This document shows, piece by piece, positions 9,175 to 18,362 of a stretch of DNA of 64,000 nt. Source of the DNA: an uncultured Rikenellaceae bacterium (GTDB lineage Bacteria; Bacteroidota; Bacteroidia; Bacteroidales; Rikenellaceae); NCBI GenBank assembly GCA_944321925.1, contig CALUND010000017.1, forward strand, positions 124,001 through 188,000, in the 5' to 3' direction. A program made the position numbers and the translations under genes. The notes under the pieces were generated by a model that was not told where the DNA came from, searched no databases, and was given only the letters and a program-made list of their open reading frames with translations. The first letter of the stretch is position 1. Every line of letters starts with the position of its first letter.

Positions 9175-9232
9175 AAAGTCCTTCCCCGTATAGCGCTCCG
9201 TCGCAAACGGACGAGATCAGGCGAAGGACTTT
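9175..9232 (+). other. Hairpin leader between dnaJ and the mutL-operon genes
   Basis: AAAGTCCTTC at 9175-9184 is perfectly complementary to GAAGGACTTT at 9223-9232, and a second small hairpin (TCCGT at 9197-9201 with ACGGA at 9207-9211) lies inside. Together they would fold most of the leader at its predicted 5' end. It lacks a strong T-tract, so a simple terminator is less likely, though termination of dnaJ is not excluded. Confidence 0.5.
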
Positions 9233-9275
9233 TCCATGCAATACAACCAGAGTCAACACCAAGAGATAAAAAGAT

Positions 9276-9578
9276 ATGGTCGGATTCAGCGCTTTCAGAC
9301 GCAAGCCGCGTCAGTTCGAATACAAACCGCTCTATTACGATCCGGAAGAGGAGCGCCGCGAACAACGCAAGAAAGAGATTCTCGGTCCGGATGCCTCGGG
9401 TCCGACCCAGGAAGGCGAGTACCGTCCGGGCGAATATGTCCGGCAACAGGTCAACCTGCGACGAGGCTATCGCTCGGAGAGCATCCACGATCGTCTCCGC
9501 ACACGGCGCAAAAACACGAAGATCATGATCGCCATCGTGTTGATTCTGCTGATGATCGTCTACATTCTTCTCTGGTAA
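9276..9578 (+). CDS. Small membrane-anchored protein of unknown function upstream of mutL
   Basis: A 100-residue protein with a basic, tyrosine- and arginine-rich N-terminal half (FRRKPRQFEYKPLYYDPEEERREQRK), a polar middle and one C-terminal membrane segment at about residues 82-99 (IMIAIVLILLMIVYILLW) ending at the stop. It looks like a tail-anchored or single-pass protein with the charged part in the cytoplasm. It precedes mutL by 10 bases and is probably co-transcribed with it. I do not recognise a functional family; similar small proteins next to mutL occur in Bacteroidales as far as I recall. Confidence 0.82.
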   Translation: MVGFSAFRRKPRQFEYKPLYYDPEEERREQRKKEILGPDASGPTQEGEYRPGEYVRQQVNLRRGYRSESIHDRLRTRRKNTKIMIAIVLILLMIVYILLW

Positions 9579-9588
9579 TTCACCGCAC

Positions 9589-11430
9589 ATGGCCGACAAA
9601 ATCAGACTTCTGCCCGAATCGGTAGCCAACCAAATCGCTGCCGGAGAGGTCGTGAACCGTCCCGCTTCCGTCGTCAAAGAGATGATGGAGAACGCGGTGG
9701 ACGCCGGAGCGACCCTCGTCACGGTCAATTTCCGCGACGGCGGGAAGGAGCTGATCCAGATCAAAGACGACGGATGCGGCATGTCGCCCGCCGATGCACG
9801 CCTGGCATTCGACCGACACGCAACGAGCAAAATCACCACCGTAGACGACATCTACCGCCTCCACACGTTCGGGTTCCGCGGCGAAGCACTCGCCTCGATC
9901 GCTGCCGTGGCGCAGGTCGAACTGCAAAGCAAGCCTGCCGACGCAGAGATTGGGACCCGCATCTGCATCAACGGCAGCACCTTTCAGAACCAGTCGCCCA
10001 TCGCCTGTGCCGCCGGATCGCAGTTTTTCGTGCGCAATCTCTTCTACAACGTGCCGGCCCGCCGACGTTTTCTCGACAAAAGCACGACGGAAGCAAACCA
10101 CATTCTCACCGAATTTCAACGCGTAGCACTCTGCCACCCCGAAGTGGCGTTCCAACTCTATCGGGACGACACGTTGATCTGTAACCTCACCCCTTCGCCG
10201 CTTCTGCAAAGAATCATCGGAGTGATCGGCAAGAGCCTCTCCGGCAAACTGCTGGAGGTATCGGCCAACACCTCCATCGTCCGGCTGTCGGGATTCGTGG
10301 GCCGTCCGAACTCTGCCAAACAGCGCAACCGGGAACAATTCCTGTTCGTCAACGGCCGCTATTTCAAGAGCCCGTTTTTCCATAAAGCCGTTGTTCAGGC
10401 CTACGAAAAGCTGATCCCGGCCAACGTACAACCCTCCTATTTCCTCTATCTGGAGATCGAGCCGGAATCGATCGACGTAAACGTCCACCCGCAAAAGACC
10501 GAGGTGAAGTTCAGCGACCAAGCGGCCATCTGGCAAATCATCCACGCTGCCGTTCGGGAGACTCTGGCCAAAACAGGAACCGTACCGCTCATGGATTTCG
10601 ATGCGGAAGATCGGGTCGATATTCCCGTGCTCGACAACCGGGTAATCTATCACGAACCGAGCAGCGTACGGAAAGTCGACTACAACCCGTTCGTGGAACA
10701 CGCCTCCGACCGCCCCGTCGGCAAGAATCGTTTCAGCGAATCCAGCAACAGTGTGAACGACCAGGAAGAATCGTTCCCGATGCGAAACGAAATGTCGCTG
10801 GTCGACTACATTTCGGAGGAGGAACCGGCACGACAGGCCCGAATCGACGAATTCGACGATACGGAGAGTTTTTCCCGGATTCTTCCCCTGTCAGGCGGCT
10901 ATGCGGCAACGACACGCGAAGGCGGCGTGGTGATTGTCGATCTGCGTCGGGCTCGCGAATCAATACTCTACGAACGTTATCTGCGGATGATCGCCGGAGG
11001 CGAGAGCGTCACGCAACAGCTTCTGTTCCCCGAACGGATGGCCCTCTCGATCGACGACTATACCCTGCTCGAAGAGCACCTGACGACCTTCTCGGCAGCC
11101 GGATTCGACATCCGCACCGTCGATGAACAGACCATCGAGATCACCGGTATTCCGGCCGAAATCGGCAACGAAGGCATCGACGAGGTGATCTACGAACTGC
11201 TCGATGCCGTACGCGACGACACGACCGCTCCGGAAGAGTTGCGCCGCGAACGTCTTGCGGCTACACTCGCTCGGGCCGGAGCCTCCGCCCCCCACACCCA
11301 CCTCTCGGAGAGTGAGATTCGGACACTGCTTGCGGAACTGGCTTCCAACGAGCGCCGCTGCTATACCCCTTCCGGACGACCCGTTCTACTCGAAATAAGC
11401 GAAAACGAAATACGAAATCGACTCAAATAA
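9589..11430 (+). CDS. mutL: DNA mismatch repair protein MutL
   Basis: MutL couples mismatch recognition by MutS to strand removal. The 613-residue protein has an intact N-terminal GHKL ATPase: NQIAAGEVVNRPASVVKEMMENAVDAGA, the DDGCGM box, FDRHATSK and TFGFRGEAL. A disordered linker spans about residues 340-430, followed by the C-terminal dimerisation domain. The endonuclease motif, DQHAxxExxxxE in nicking MutLs, reads DLRRARESILYE at residues 451-462: the acidic residues are kept but Gln and His are not. The late CPHGRP-like motif reads YTPSGRP. The ATPase role is secure; endonuclease activity is uncertain. Confidence 0.96.
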   Translation: MADKIRLLPESVANQIAAGEVVNRPASVVKEMMENAVDAGATLVTVNFRDGGKELIQIKDDGCGMSPADARLAFDRHATSKITTVDDIYRLHTFGFRGEALASIAAVAQVELQSKPADAEIGTRICINGSTFQNQSPIACAAGSQFFVRNLFYNVPARRRFLDKSTTEANHILTEFQRVALCHPEVAFQLYRDDTLICNLTPSPLLQRIIGVIGKSLSGKLLEVSANTSIVRLSGFVGRPNSAKQRNREQFLFVNGRYFKSPFFHKAVVQAYEKLIPANVQPSYFLYLEIEPESIDVNVHPQKTEVKFSDQAAIWQIIHAAVRETLAKTGTVPLMDFDAEDRVDIPVLDNRVIYHEPSSVRKVDYNPFVEHASDRPVGKNRFSESSNSVNDQEESFPMRNEMSLVDYISEEEPARQARIDEFDDTESFSRILPLSGGYAATTREGGVVIVDLRRARESILYERYLRMIAGGESVTQQLLFPERMALSIDDYTLLEEHLTTFSAAGFDIRTVDEQTIEITGIPAEIGNEGIDEVIYELLDAVRDDTTAPEELRRERLAATLARAGASAPHTHLSESEIRTLLAELASNERRCYTPSGRPVLLEISENEIRNRLK

Positions 11431-11437
11431 AAGACAC

Positions 11438-12061
11438 ATGGCTCTCAACCGTTTTCTCTCCACCCCTCCCGTAGTAACGAACCTGGTCATCGTGAACGTA
11501 CTGTTTCTCATGGCAGAAAGGATGTTGCCCTACGGCATCGGTGATAAAATCGTCGAACACCTGGCTCTCTTCAATATCGGCAGTCCCTGGTTCCACTCCT
11601 ACCAGGTGGTGACCTACATGTTTTTGCACGCCAACTTTTCGCACCTGTTTTTCAACATGTTCGCACTCTGGATGTTCGGCCGTTCCCTCGAATACGAGTT
11701 GGGAAGCAAACGATTCCTGATCTACTACATGGTCTGCGGCATCGGTGCAGCCCTGCTGCAACTGCTCGTGGGCTGGCTGGAGGGAGGTCCGCTGAATGTG
11801 CCGACGGTAGGAGCATCGGGCGCCGTGTTCGGCCTCCTGCTGGCTTTCGCCATGCTCCATCCCAACGATGTGATCATGCTCCTGTTCCCGCCGATCGCAC
11901 TGAAAGCGAAATATTTCGTCATCATCTACGGCGTGATCGAACTGCTGCTCGGCGTCTCCGGAAGCATGGACAACGTTGCACACTTTGCCCACCTGGGTGG
12001 CATGCTTTGGGGCTTCCTGCTGCTCCTCTATTGGAGAAAACGAGGTAAAATCTACTATTAG
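11438..12061 (+). CDS. Rhomboid family intramembrane serine protease
   Basis: A 207-residue membrane protein with about six membrane segments. The catalytic serine lies in VGASGAVFGLLLAF near residue 127 and the partner histidine in HFAHLGGMLWGF near residue 187; the conserved HxxxN of transmembrane segment 2 is seen as HLFFNMFALWMFG. This complete set supports an active protease that cleaves membrane-spanning substrates. It starts 7 bases after mutL, and the next gene follows after 14 bases, so all are probably one transcript. Substrates are unknown. Confidence 0.94.
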   Translation: MALNRFLSTPPVVTNLVIVNVLFLMAERMLPYGIGDKIVEHLALFNIGSPWFHSYQVVTYMFLHANFSHLFFNMFALWMFGRSLEYELGSKRFLIYYMVCGIGAALLQLLVGWLEGGPLNVPTVGASGAVFGLLLAFAMLHPNDVIMLLFPPIALKAKYFVIIYGVIELLLGVSGSMDNVAHFAHLGGMLWGFLLLLYWRKRGKIYY

Positions 12062-12075
12062 CCACTATTCCATCC

Positions 12076-13245
12076 ATGGGCAAAAACGACAGTTACTATC
12101 GCGGCGGTTCGTTCCAACGCGAAAAGAAGAGACGCAGATTCTCTCTGGCAGACCTGATCCTGTTTCCGGCAACCGTTGTGGTCTGTCTGCTGCTGGCAAC
12201 CGCCTATTTCGCCCAATGGATCGACCCGCACCATTTCGGCATATTGGCGCTGATCGGACTGATACTTCCCATTCTCTACATTGCCTGCACGCTCTGTCTG
12301 TTATATTGGGTGATCCGTTGGAAAAAGTTCGCCCTGTTTCCTCTGGCAATCCTGATCATCGGATTCTTCGGAATCGGTCTCTTTTTCCGTCCGCAGTTCA
12401 AGAGAACGTACAACGATCCGAGCGAAAAACGCGATCGCACCACGGTACGGACAGTCTCCTACAACGTGATGGGCATGATGAAACGGGAGAACAATCGCCT
12501 GACGCCACGCATGTCCACATTCGGGGAGCTGGTCGACTCGCTGAAGCCCGACATTCTCTGCCTGCAGGAGTTCCAATCCACGGTATGGGCGCCGAAAAGC
12601 ACTTTCGAAGCCTACATTCCCGACCTGAAATACAACGTCATCCGTTACAAGGTGGGCGACAGCGGATCGACCGGTTGGGGTTTGGCCCTCTACAGTCGCT
12701 ACCCCATCCTGCACTCGGGCTATTTCGACTTCGAGAACACCACCAATTCGGCATTGTGGGCCGATGTGAAGATCCTATCCGACACGTTGCGCATCTTCAA
12801 CGTACACCTGCAGACCACCTCGATCAGCGCCACGGACCAGGATTTCATCACCAGCATGAACTTCGTGCGCGACAGTACCCGTTCGGAGAAGTTCCGCAAC
12901 ATGTTCCAGAAACTCAAACGCAACTATGTCATCCGGGCCTCACAAGCCGACTCGATAGCCCCGCTGATTGCAGCATCGCCCTATCCGGTCGTAGTCTGCG
13001 GCGACTTCAACGACACCCCCATGTCCTACACCTACCACCGCATGCGCGGCAAGCTGGCCGACAGTTTCCGCGAAGCCGGTCACGGACTGGGATACACCTA
13101 CCGGGGATTCTTCCGCATGCTGCGCATCGACTACATTCTCCATTCGTCCGACCGTATCCGTACGGTCAACTACTTCTCCCCCGATTTCGACTGCTCGGAC
13201 CACAATCCGGTAGCCGTCGACCTGAAAATCGCAACTGAATCCTAA
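12076..13245 (+). CDS. Membrane-anchored endonuclease/exonuclease/phosphatase (EEP) family protein
   Basis: A 389-residue protein with three predicted N-terminal membrane segments (about residues 25-45, 54-76 and 83-104) and a large EEP (DNase I-like) domain outside or in the periplasm. Metal and catalytic motifs are present: SYNVMGM, CLQEFQS (Mg-binding Glu), VVCGDFNDTP and CSDHNPVAVDL with the terminal His. This resembles Bacteroidota proteins commonly labelled endonuclease/exonuclease/phosphatase, whose substrate could be nucleic acid, inositol phosphate or sphingolipid. It belongs to the mutL-rhomboid run. Confidence 0.88.
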   Translation: MGKNDSYYRGGSFQREKKRRRFSLADLILFPATVVVCLLLATAYFAQWIDPHHFGILALIGLILPILYIACTLCLLYWVIRWKKFALFPLAILIIGFFGIGLFFRPQFKRTYNDPSEKRDRTTVRTVSYNVMGMMKRENNRLTPRMSTFGELVDSLKPDILCLQEFQSTVWAPKSTFEAYIPDLKYNVIRYKVGDSGSTGWGLALYSRYPILHSGYFDFENTTNSALWADVKILSDTLRIFNVHLQTTSISATDQDFITSMNFVRDSTRSEKFRNMFQKLKRNYVIRASQADSIAPLIAASPYPVVVCGDFNDTPMSYTYHRMRGKLADSFREAGHGLGYTYRGFFRMLRIDYILHSSDRIRTVNYFSPDFDCSDHNPVAVDLKIATES

Positions 13246-13264
13246 ATAGCAAAACATAGAAACC

Positions 13265-13711
13265 ATGATTATCGATTCCCTGCAAAACAGCGCCACCTAC
13301 GAAAGCCTCTCTCCCCGTCTTGCCAAGGCATTCGCCTATATCAAAAGCCACGACCTGGCCTCCCTCGAAGACGGACACCATCCGATCGAAGGGGACGAGA
13401 TCTATGCCATGATCTCTTCGCCCGATCTGAAGAAACCGGAAGATGCGCCCATCGAGGTCCACAACCGCTACATCGACATCCAGGTCGTGCTTTCCGGCGA
13501 GGAGACCTTCGGCTGGCGGGAACGAAGCGAGCTTTGCGCGCCTGCCGGGCCTTTCGACGAGGCAAAAGACATTCGTTTCTGGGGCGATCGTCCGAGCACC
13601 TACTTTACCCTCTACAAGGGGCAATTCGCCATCTTCTTCCCGCAGGACGGCCATGCCCCGATGATCGGCGAAGGAAAGATCAAAAAATGCATCGTCAAGG
13701 TGCTCCGATAA
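13265..13711 (+). CDS. YhcH/YjgK/YiaL family protein (DUF386)
   Basis: A 148-residue cupin-like protein of the YhcH/EbgC family. The key segments are the EVHNRYIDIQVVLSGEETFGW block around residues 63-83 with His and Asp/Glu ligands, the FAIFFPQDGHAPMIGEG block around residues 120-136, and a C-terminal IKKCIVKVLR. Family members are linked with sialic-acid or sugar metabolism and with a subunit of an evolved beta-galactosidase; no such genes flank it here. It closes the plus-strand run, and a strong hairpin follows. Confidence 0.9.
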   Translation: MIIDSLQNSATYESLSPRLAKAFAYIKSHDLASLEDGHHPIEGDEIYAMISSPDLKKPEDAPIEVHNRYIDIQVVLSGEETFGWRERSELCAPAGPFDEAKDIRFWGDRPSTYFTLYKGQFAIFFPQDGHAPMIGEGKIKKCIVKVLR

Positions 13712-13752
13712 GACGAAACAGACGACAAGACCCTGTTTCCGAAGGGTCAAAA

Positions 13753-13796
13753 ACAGGAGATGGCGAAATCGACTATTCGATTTCGCCATCTCCTGT
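13753..13796. terminator. Perfect 20-bp stem hairpin between convergent genes
   Basis: Arms at 13753-13772 and 13777-13796 are exact complements with a 4-base loop (CTAT). Reading the minus strand, the stem is followed by TTTTTG, so it should terminate the efflux operon; on the plus strand it may protect or end the YhcH transcript. Confidence 0.85.
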
Positions 13797-13808
13797 CTAT
13801 ACGGTTGG

Positions 13809-15212
13809 CTACCGGGCAGCCTGATCGTCGTAACCGCCTCCCAAAGCGTGATAGAGATTGATCACGCCCTGAATCTCCTCGAAACGATCCGAAACAGCAT
13901 CCAACTCCGCCTGCAACAACGTTTGTCGGGCCGTCAACACCTCCAGGTAGTTTTGCGAGCTGTATTGCATCAGCAACTCCGAACTGCGTACGGCCGATTG
14001 CAACGCCGCGATCTGCGACTCATCCAATTTCAACCGCTTGCGGGCTGTCTGCCACTGCATGAGAGCATCGTTCACCTCGGTTCCGGCATCGAGCAGGCTC
14101 TGACGGAACGAAAGCAATGCCTCTTCCTGCTGTGCCTTGGCGATTTTGAGGTTGGCGATATTCTTTCCTCGGTTGAAAAGCGGCTGTACCAGCGAACCGA
14201 CGGCCGAAAGAAGCCATTGACCCGGATTGGTGATGACCGCACCGGCGGCATTGGTCCAGCCCGCCGAGCCGCTCAGCGTGATCGAGGGATAAAAGGCCGA
14301 TCGCGCCTGATTGGTCACATAGAAGGCAGCGGCCAACTCCGCCTCGCTCTGCCGCACATCGGGACGACGTTCGAGCAGTTGCAAAGGAACTCCTGCCGTA
14401 AGCGTATCGGGGAACTGCTGCTCAGCCAACGTGGCCCGTTCGATCGTATGGGAGGGCTCCCCGAGCAGGGCACAGAGCGCATTCTCCGTCTCGCTGATCT
14501 GGCGTTCGAGCGAGAGCAGCGAAGCCTCCACCGAGAGACGGCTGGCTTCGGTTTGAGCGACAGCCATGTCGGTTGTCTGTCCGGCACGTTTGAGCGCCCT
14601 CATCACCCGTACATTCTCGTTCCAGTTCTCCGCCGTACGACGCGTGATGGCCAACTGCTGATCGAGCATGAGCAACGTATAGTAGCTATTGGCAATGGTC
14701 GCCACGAGTTGCGTCTCTACGGCCTGCCGATAGGCTTCGCTCTGTTCCAGTACCGCCCGAGCCTCGCGTTTGGCGTTGGTCAAGCGACCGAAGATGTCGA
14801 CTTCCCACTCCGCCGAGGCAGCCAGGTCATAGGTTTTCGTGGCCTCTCGTCCCTCCGTTTTGCTTACCGTTCCCTGCGGCGTGAGCGACAAGGAAGGGAG
14901 GTAAGCCAGACGAGCCGTAGAGAGCGATGCGCGCGACTCTTCGACACGCAAACGGGCGATTTGCAGGTCCGTATTGTTCCGGACGCCCGTCTCGATAAGT
15001 TGCTGCAGCTGCGGATCGGTAAAGAGCTGCCTCCAGGAGAGCGAAGCCAGTGAAGCGGTATCCGTCGTTCCGGTCGTTTGCCGATAGAGACTGTCGATTC
15101 CCGCTATCTCCGGACGCTCATAGGCCCGATAGATGGAACAGCTGCTGAGTCCTGCAGAGAGCAGCACAGAGAGCACAATGACTTTTCTCATAGTTTTTTC
15201 CACGTTTTTCAT
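13809..15212 (-). CDS. RND efflux outer membrane factor (TolC/NodT family lipoprotein)
   Basis: A 467-residue outer membrane efflux channel. It has a lipoprotein signal with the lipid-bearing cysteine at residue 25 (LSSCS) and two OEP repeats rich in long coiled-coil helices (for example LRVEESRASLSTARLAYLPSLSLTPQG and LLERRPDVRQSEAELAAAF, the latter a NodT-family hallmark). The start at 15212 overlaps the stop of the RND gene by four bases. It is the last gene of the adaptor-pump-channel operon transcribed from about 19.5 kb. Confidence 0.95.
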   Translation of the reverse strand: MKNVEKTMRKVIVLSVLLSAGLSSCSIYRAYERPEIAGIDSLYRQTTGTTDTASLASLSWRQLFTDPQLQQLIETGVRNNTDLQIARLRVEESRASLSTARLAYLPSLSLTPQGTVSKTEGREATKTYDLAASAEWEVDIFGRLTNAKREARAVLEQSEAYRQAVETQLVATIANSYYTLLMLDQQLAITRRTAENWNENVRVMRALKRAGQTTDMAVAQTEASRLSVEASLLSLERQISETENALCALLGEPSHTIERATLAEQQFPDTLTAGVPLQLLERRPDVRQSEAELAAAFYVTNQARSAFYPSITLSGSAGWTNAAGAVITNPGQWLLSAVGSLVQPLFNRGKNIANLKIAKAQQEEALLSFRQSLLDAGTEVNDALMQWQTARKRLKLDESQIAALQSAVRSSELLMQYSSQNYLEVLTARQTLLQAELDAVSDRFEEIQGVINLYHALGGGYDDQAAR

Positions 15213-18200
15213 TTCTCCGCCCCCCTTTCCGTCATTTTACGCTCCGGCATCAAACGCTCCTGCAGCGTCTGGAACACGATGAACAATACGGGTACGATAA
15301 AGAGCAGGGCGACGGTTCCGACCAACATACCGCCGACCGTACCGACACCGATCGAGATGTTTCCGTTGGCTCCCACACCGGAGGCGAACATCAACGGCAA
15401 CATACCGAAGATCATGGTCAGCGATGTCATCAGGATCGGACGCAAACGCACCTGAGCGGCAGACACGGCCGCCTGCGGGATGGACATACCCTGTTTGCGG
15501 CGCTCAGATGCGTACTCCGTCAAAAGAATGGCTGTTTTGGCCAACAAGCCGATCAGCATCAAGAGACCGATCTGCAAATAGATGTTATTCTCCAGACCGA
15601 ACATTTTGGCAAACAGGAAGCTGCCGGCCAATCCGAACGGCACGGAAAGAATCACCGCGATCGGGATGAACAGACTCTCGTACAAGGCACAAAGAATCAG
15701 ATAGATGAATACCACGCAGATCACAAAGATGATGACTGTCGATTGACCCGACGAAGCCTCCTCACGCGACATGCCGCCGAATTCATAACCGTAACCGGCC
15801 GGCAAAGTCTCGGCAGCCACCTCACGCACAGCCTGAATGGCCTGGCCCGAGCTGTATCCATCGGCCGGTGTACCGTTCACCGTGATGGCCGAGAAGAGGT
15901 TGAATCGAGAAAGCGTCTCGGCGCCATAGACCCGCGTAAGCGTCAGATACTGGCTGATCGGCGACATCTCTCCGTCCGAATTGCGCACGAACATGTTGTT
16001 CAGCGCTTCGGTATCGAGCCGATACTCCGGAGCCGCCTGCACCATGACCCGATAGAGTTTCGAGAAACGGTTCATGTTCGAAGCGTAATTACCTCCGATG
16101 TAACCCGACAACACATTGAGCACATCGGCCGGCGAAACTCCGTTGCGTTTGCAACGGGCCGCATCGACCTCCACCAGATATTGGGGAAATTTGGTATCGA
16201 ACGAGGTGGAAGCACGAGCGATCTCGGGCCGTGCGTTCAACGCATCGATAAATCGGCGTGTCACGGTCAACAGATCCTCGGTCGTACCGCCCTGTTGGTC
16301 CTGCACATAGAGCTCAAAACCGCTGCTCACACCATAACCGGGGATCATCGGAGAGGCAAACGCCAAAATTTCTGCCGAAGCGATATCCGATGTGCGACGA
16401 TAAATCTCCGCGATGACCGAATTGATGTCATCACCTTTTTCCGTACGCTCCTCCCAGGGATTGAGCCGGATAATAAACATTCCGTTGGCAGCGCCCTGAC
16501 CGCTGATCATACCGTTACCGGTCACCTTCGAGAACATTCTGATCTGCGGTATATCGCTGATTCTCCGCCCAACCTCATCCATTACCTTTTGTGTCTCCTG
16601 CAGGTTGCTGCCGGCCGAGGTACGTACGTCGATGAAAACGGTTCCCATATCCTCCTGAGGAACGAGACCCGTTTTGGTCGTCTTCATCAGCACGAACAGA
16701 CCCACACCCGCCACAACCAACAAGGCTCCGGCCAACCATTTACGACGAAGCATAAACAGCACGCCGCCCTTGTATTTTGCCACCACACGCTGGAAAGCGG
16801 CATCGAAAGCGATGTGGAAACGGGACGAAAAGCTGAGTTTCTCTCCCTGTTTGGCACTCTTATGGGGAGTCATGATCAGCGCACAGAGTGCCGGGCTGAG
16901 GGTCATGGCATTGAGCAACGAGATACCCACAGCCACAGCCATCGTAAGGCCGAACTGGGTGTAGAACGTTCCTGTCGTTCCACCCATGAAGCTGACGGGA
17001 ATGAAGACGGCCATGAAGACGAAGGTAGTCGTAACGAGCGCCGAGGTAATATTTCCCATCGCATCGATCGTGGCCGAATAGGCCGACTTGTATCCCTCGT
17101 CGAATTTGGCCTGCACGGCCTCCACCACCACGATCGCATCGTCCACCACCGTACCGATCACCAGCACGAGCGCGAACAGCGTCAACATGTTCAGACTGAA
17201 TCCGGCCGCATAGAGAAAAGCGAAGGTACCGACCAAAGAGACAATGATCGACACGGCAGGAATGAAGGTCGAACGGAAACTCTGCAGGAAGATATAAACC
17301 ACCAGAATTACCAACAGAATAGCCTCGATGAGCGTTTTGATCACATTCTGGATGGAGGCATCGAGAAACTCCTTGGAGCTCATCAGGTCGACCAACTCCA
17401 TCCCCTTGGGCAGGCTCTCCGAGATCTCCTCGACCACCCTGTCGATCTCCTCGATGATCTCATTGGCATTCGAACCGGAGGTCTGAGCAATCATACAGGT
17501 GGAACCGGGATGCCCGTTCAACTCACCGATATAGGAATAGGTTCTCGAACCCAACTCGATCGTCGCCACATCTTTCAAACGAAGGACTTGTCCATCGGGC
17601 AACGACCGGATCACCATATTTTCATAATCGCTCTCCTGTTCATAACGACCCCGGTATTTAAGCACATATTGGAATGTATTGTCCGATTCGGCGCCAAGCG
17701 TACCGGTCGGAGCTTCCAGGTTCTGTTCGTCGAGTACCGCCGTTATATCGGACGGGACCAATCCATAACGAGCCATCTTGCTCGGATCGAGCCAGATTCG
17801 CAACGAATAGTCGGCACCCATCACATTCACCTCACCTACACCGGCAATTCGGGCCAACTGAGGTTCGATATGAATTTTAAGGTAGTTTGTCAGGAAACTC
17901 TCGTCGAATGAATCGTCGGGGCTATAGAGCGCAAGAGCCTTGATATTGCTGGTCTGACGCTTACGCACATTGACACCGCTGCGCGTCACCTCGGCCGGCA
18001 AAAGGCCCTGAGCCGAGGCTATACGGTTCTGCACGTTCACCGTCGCCATATCGGGATCGGTTCCCTGTCTGAAATAGATTGTCACTCGAGCCTGCCCCGT
18101 ATTGGTGGCCGAGGATGTCATGTACATCATGTTTTCCACCCCGTTGAGCGCCTCTTCCAACGGCACCACGACGCTCTTCAATACGGTTTCCGCATTGGCA

Positions 18201-18355
18201 CCGGTGTAACTGGCCGAAACGCTCACGGTAGGGGGAGCGATCTCCGGGAATTGCTCGACCGGAAGTTGTGAAAGACCGATCAGGCCCAAGATCAGAATGA
18301 CCACGGATATGACACCCGCCAAGATGGGTCGGTCTATGAATGTTCTTATCTTCAT
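15209..18355 (-). CDS. RND efflux pump inner-membrane permease (HAE1/AcrB type)
   Basis: A 1048-residue proton-driven transporter of the hydrophobe/amphiphile efflux family. It starts MKIRTFIDRPILAGVISVVILILGLIGL, the standard first helix, and contains two repeats of six helices with large periplasmic loops. Proton-relay residues are in place: the Asp pair in GTVVDDAIVVVEAV near residue 400 and Lys in LLAKTAILLTEYASERR near residue 945. The gene lies 7 bases after the adaptor and overlaps the outer membrane factor by four bases. Substrate range is not readable from sequence. Confidence 0.96.
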   Translation of the reverse strand: MKIRTFIDRPILAGVISVVILILGLIGLSQLPVEQFPEIAPPTVSVSASYTGANAETVLKSVVVPLEEALNGVENMMYMTSSATNTGQARVTIYFRQGTDPDMATVNVQNRIASAQGLLPAEVTRSGVNVRKRQTSNIKALALYSPDDSFDESFLTNYLKIHIEPQLARIAGVGEVNVMGADYSLRIWLDPSKMARYGLVPSDITAVLDEQNLEAPTGTLGAESDNTFQYVLKYRGRYEQESDYENMVIRSLPDGQVLRLKDVATIELGSRTYSYIGELNGHPGSTCMIAQTSGSNANEIIEEIDRVVEEISESLPKGMELVDLMSSKEFLDASIQNVIKTLIEAILLVILVVYIFLQSFRSTFIPAVSIIVSLVGTFAFLYAAGFSLNMLTLFALVLVIGTVVDDAIVVVEAVQAKFDEGYKSAYSATIDAMGNITSALVTTTFVFMAVFIPVSFMGGTTGTFYTQFGLTMAVAVGISLLNAMTLSPALCALIMTPHKSAKQGEKLSFSSRFHIAFDAAFQRVVAKYKGGVLFMLRRKWLAGALLVVAGVGLFVLMKTTKTGLVPQEDMGTVFIDVRTSAGSNLQETQKVMDEVGRRISDIPQIRMFSKVTGNGMISGQGAANGMFIIRLNPWEERTEKGDDINSVIAEIYRRTSDIASAEILAFASPMIPGYGVSSGFELYVQDQQGGTTEDLLTVTRRFIDALNARPEIARASTSFDTKFPQYLVEVDAARCKRNGVSPADVLNVLSGYIGGNYASNMNRFSKLYRVMVQAAPEYRLDTEALNNMFVRNSDGEMSPISQYLTLTRVYGAETLSRFNLFSAITVNGTPADGYSSGQAIQAVREVAAETLPAGYGYEFGGMSREEASSGQSTVIIFVICVVFIYLILCALYESLFIPIAVILSVPFGLAGSFLFAKMFGLENNIYLQIGLLMLIGLLAKTAILLTEYASERRKQGMSIPQAAVSAAQVRLRPILMTSLTMIFGMLPLMFASGVGANGNISIGVGTVGGMLVGTVALLFIVPVLFIVFQTLQERLMPERKMTERGAEK

Positions 18356-18362
18356 GGCCTTG

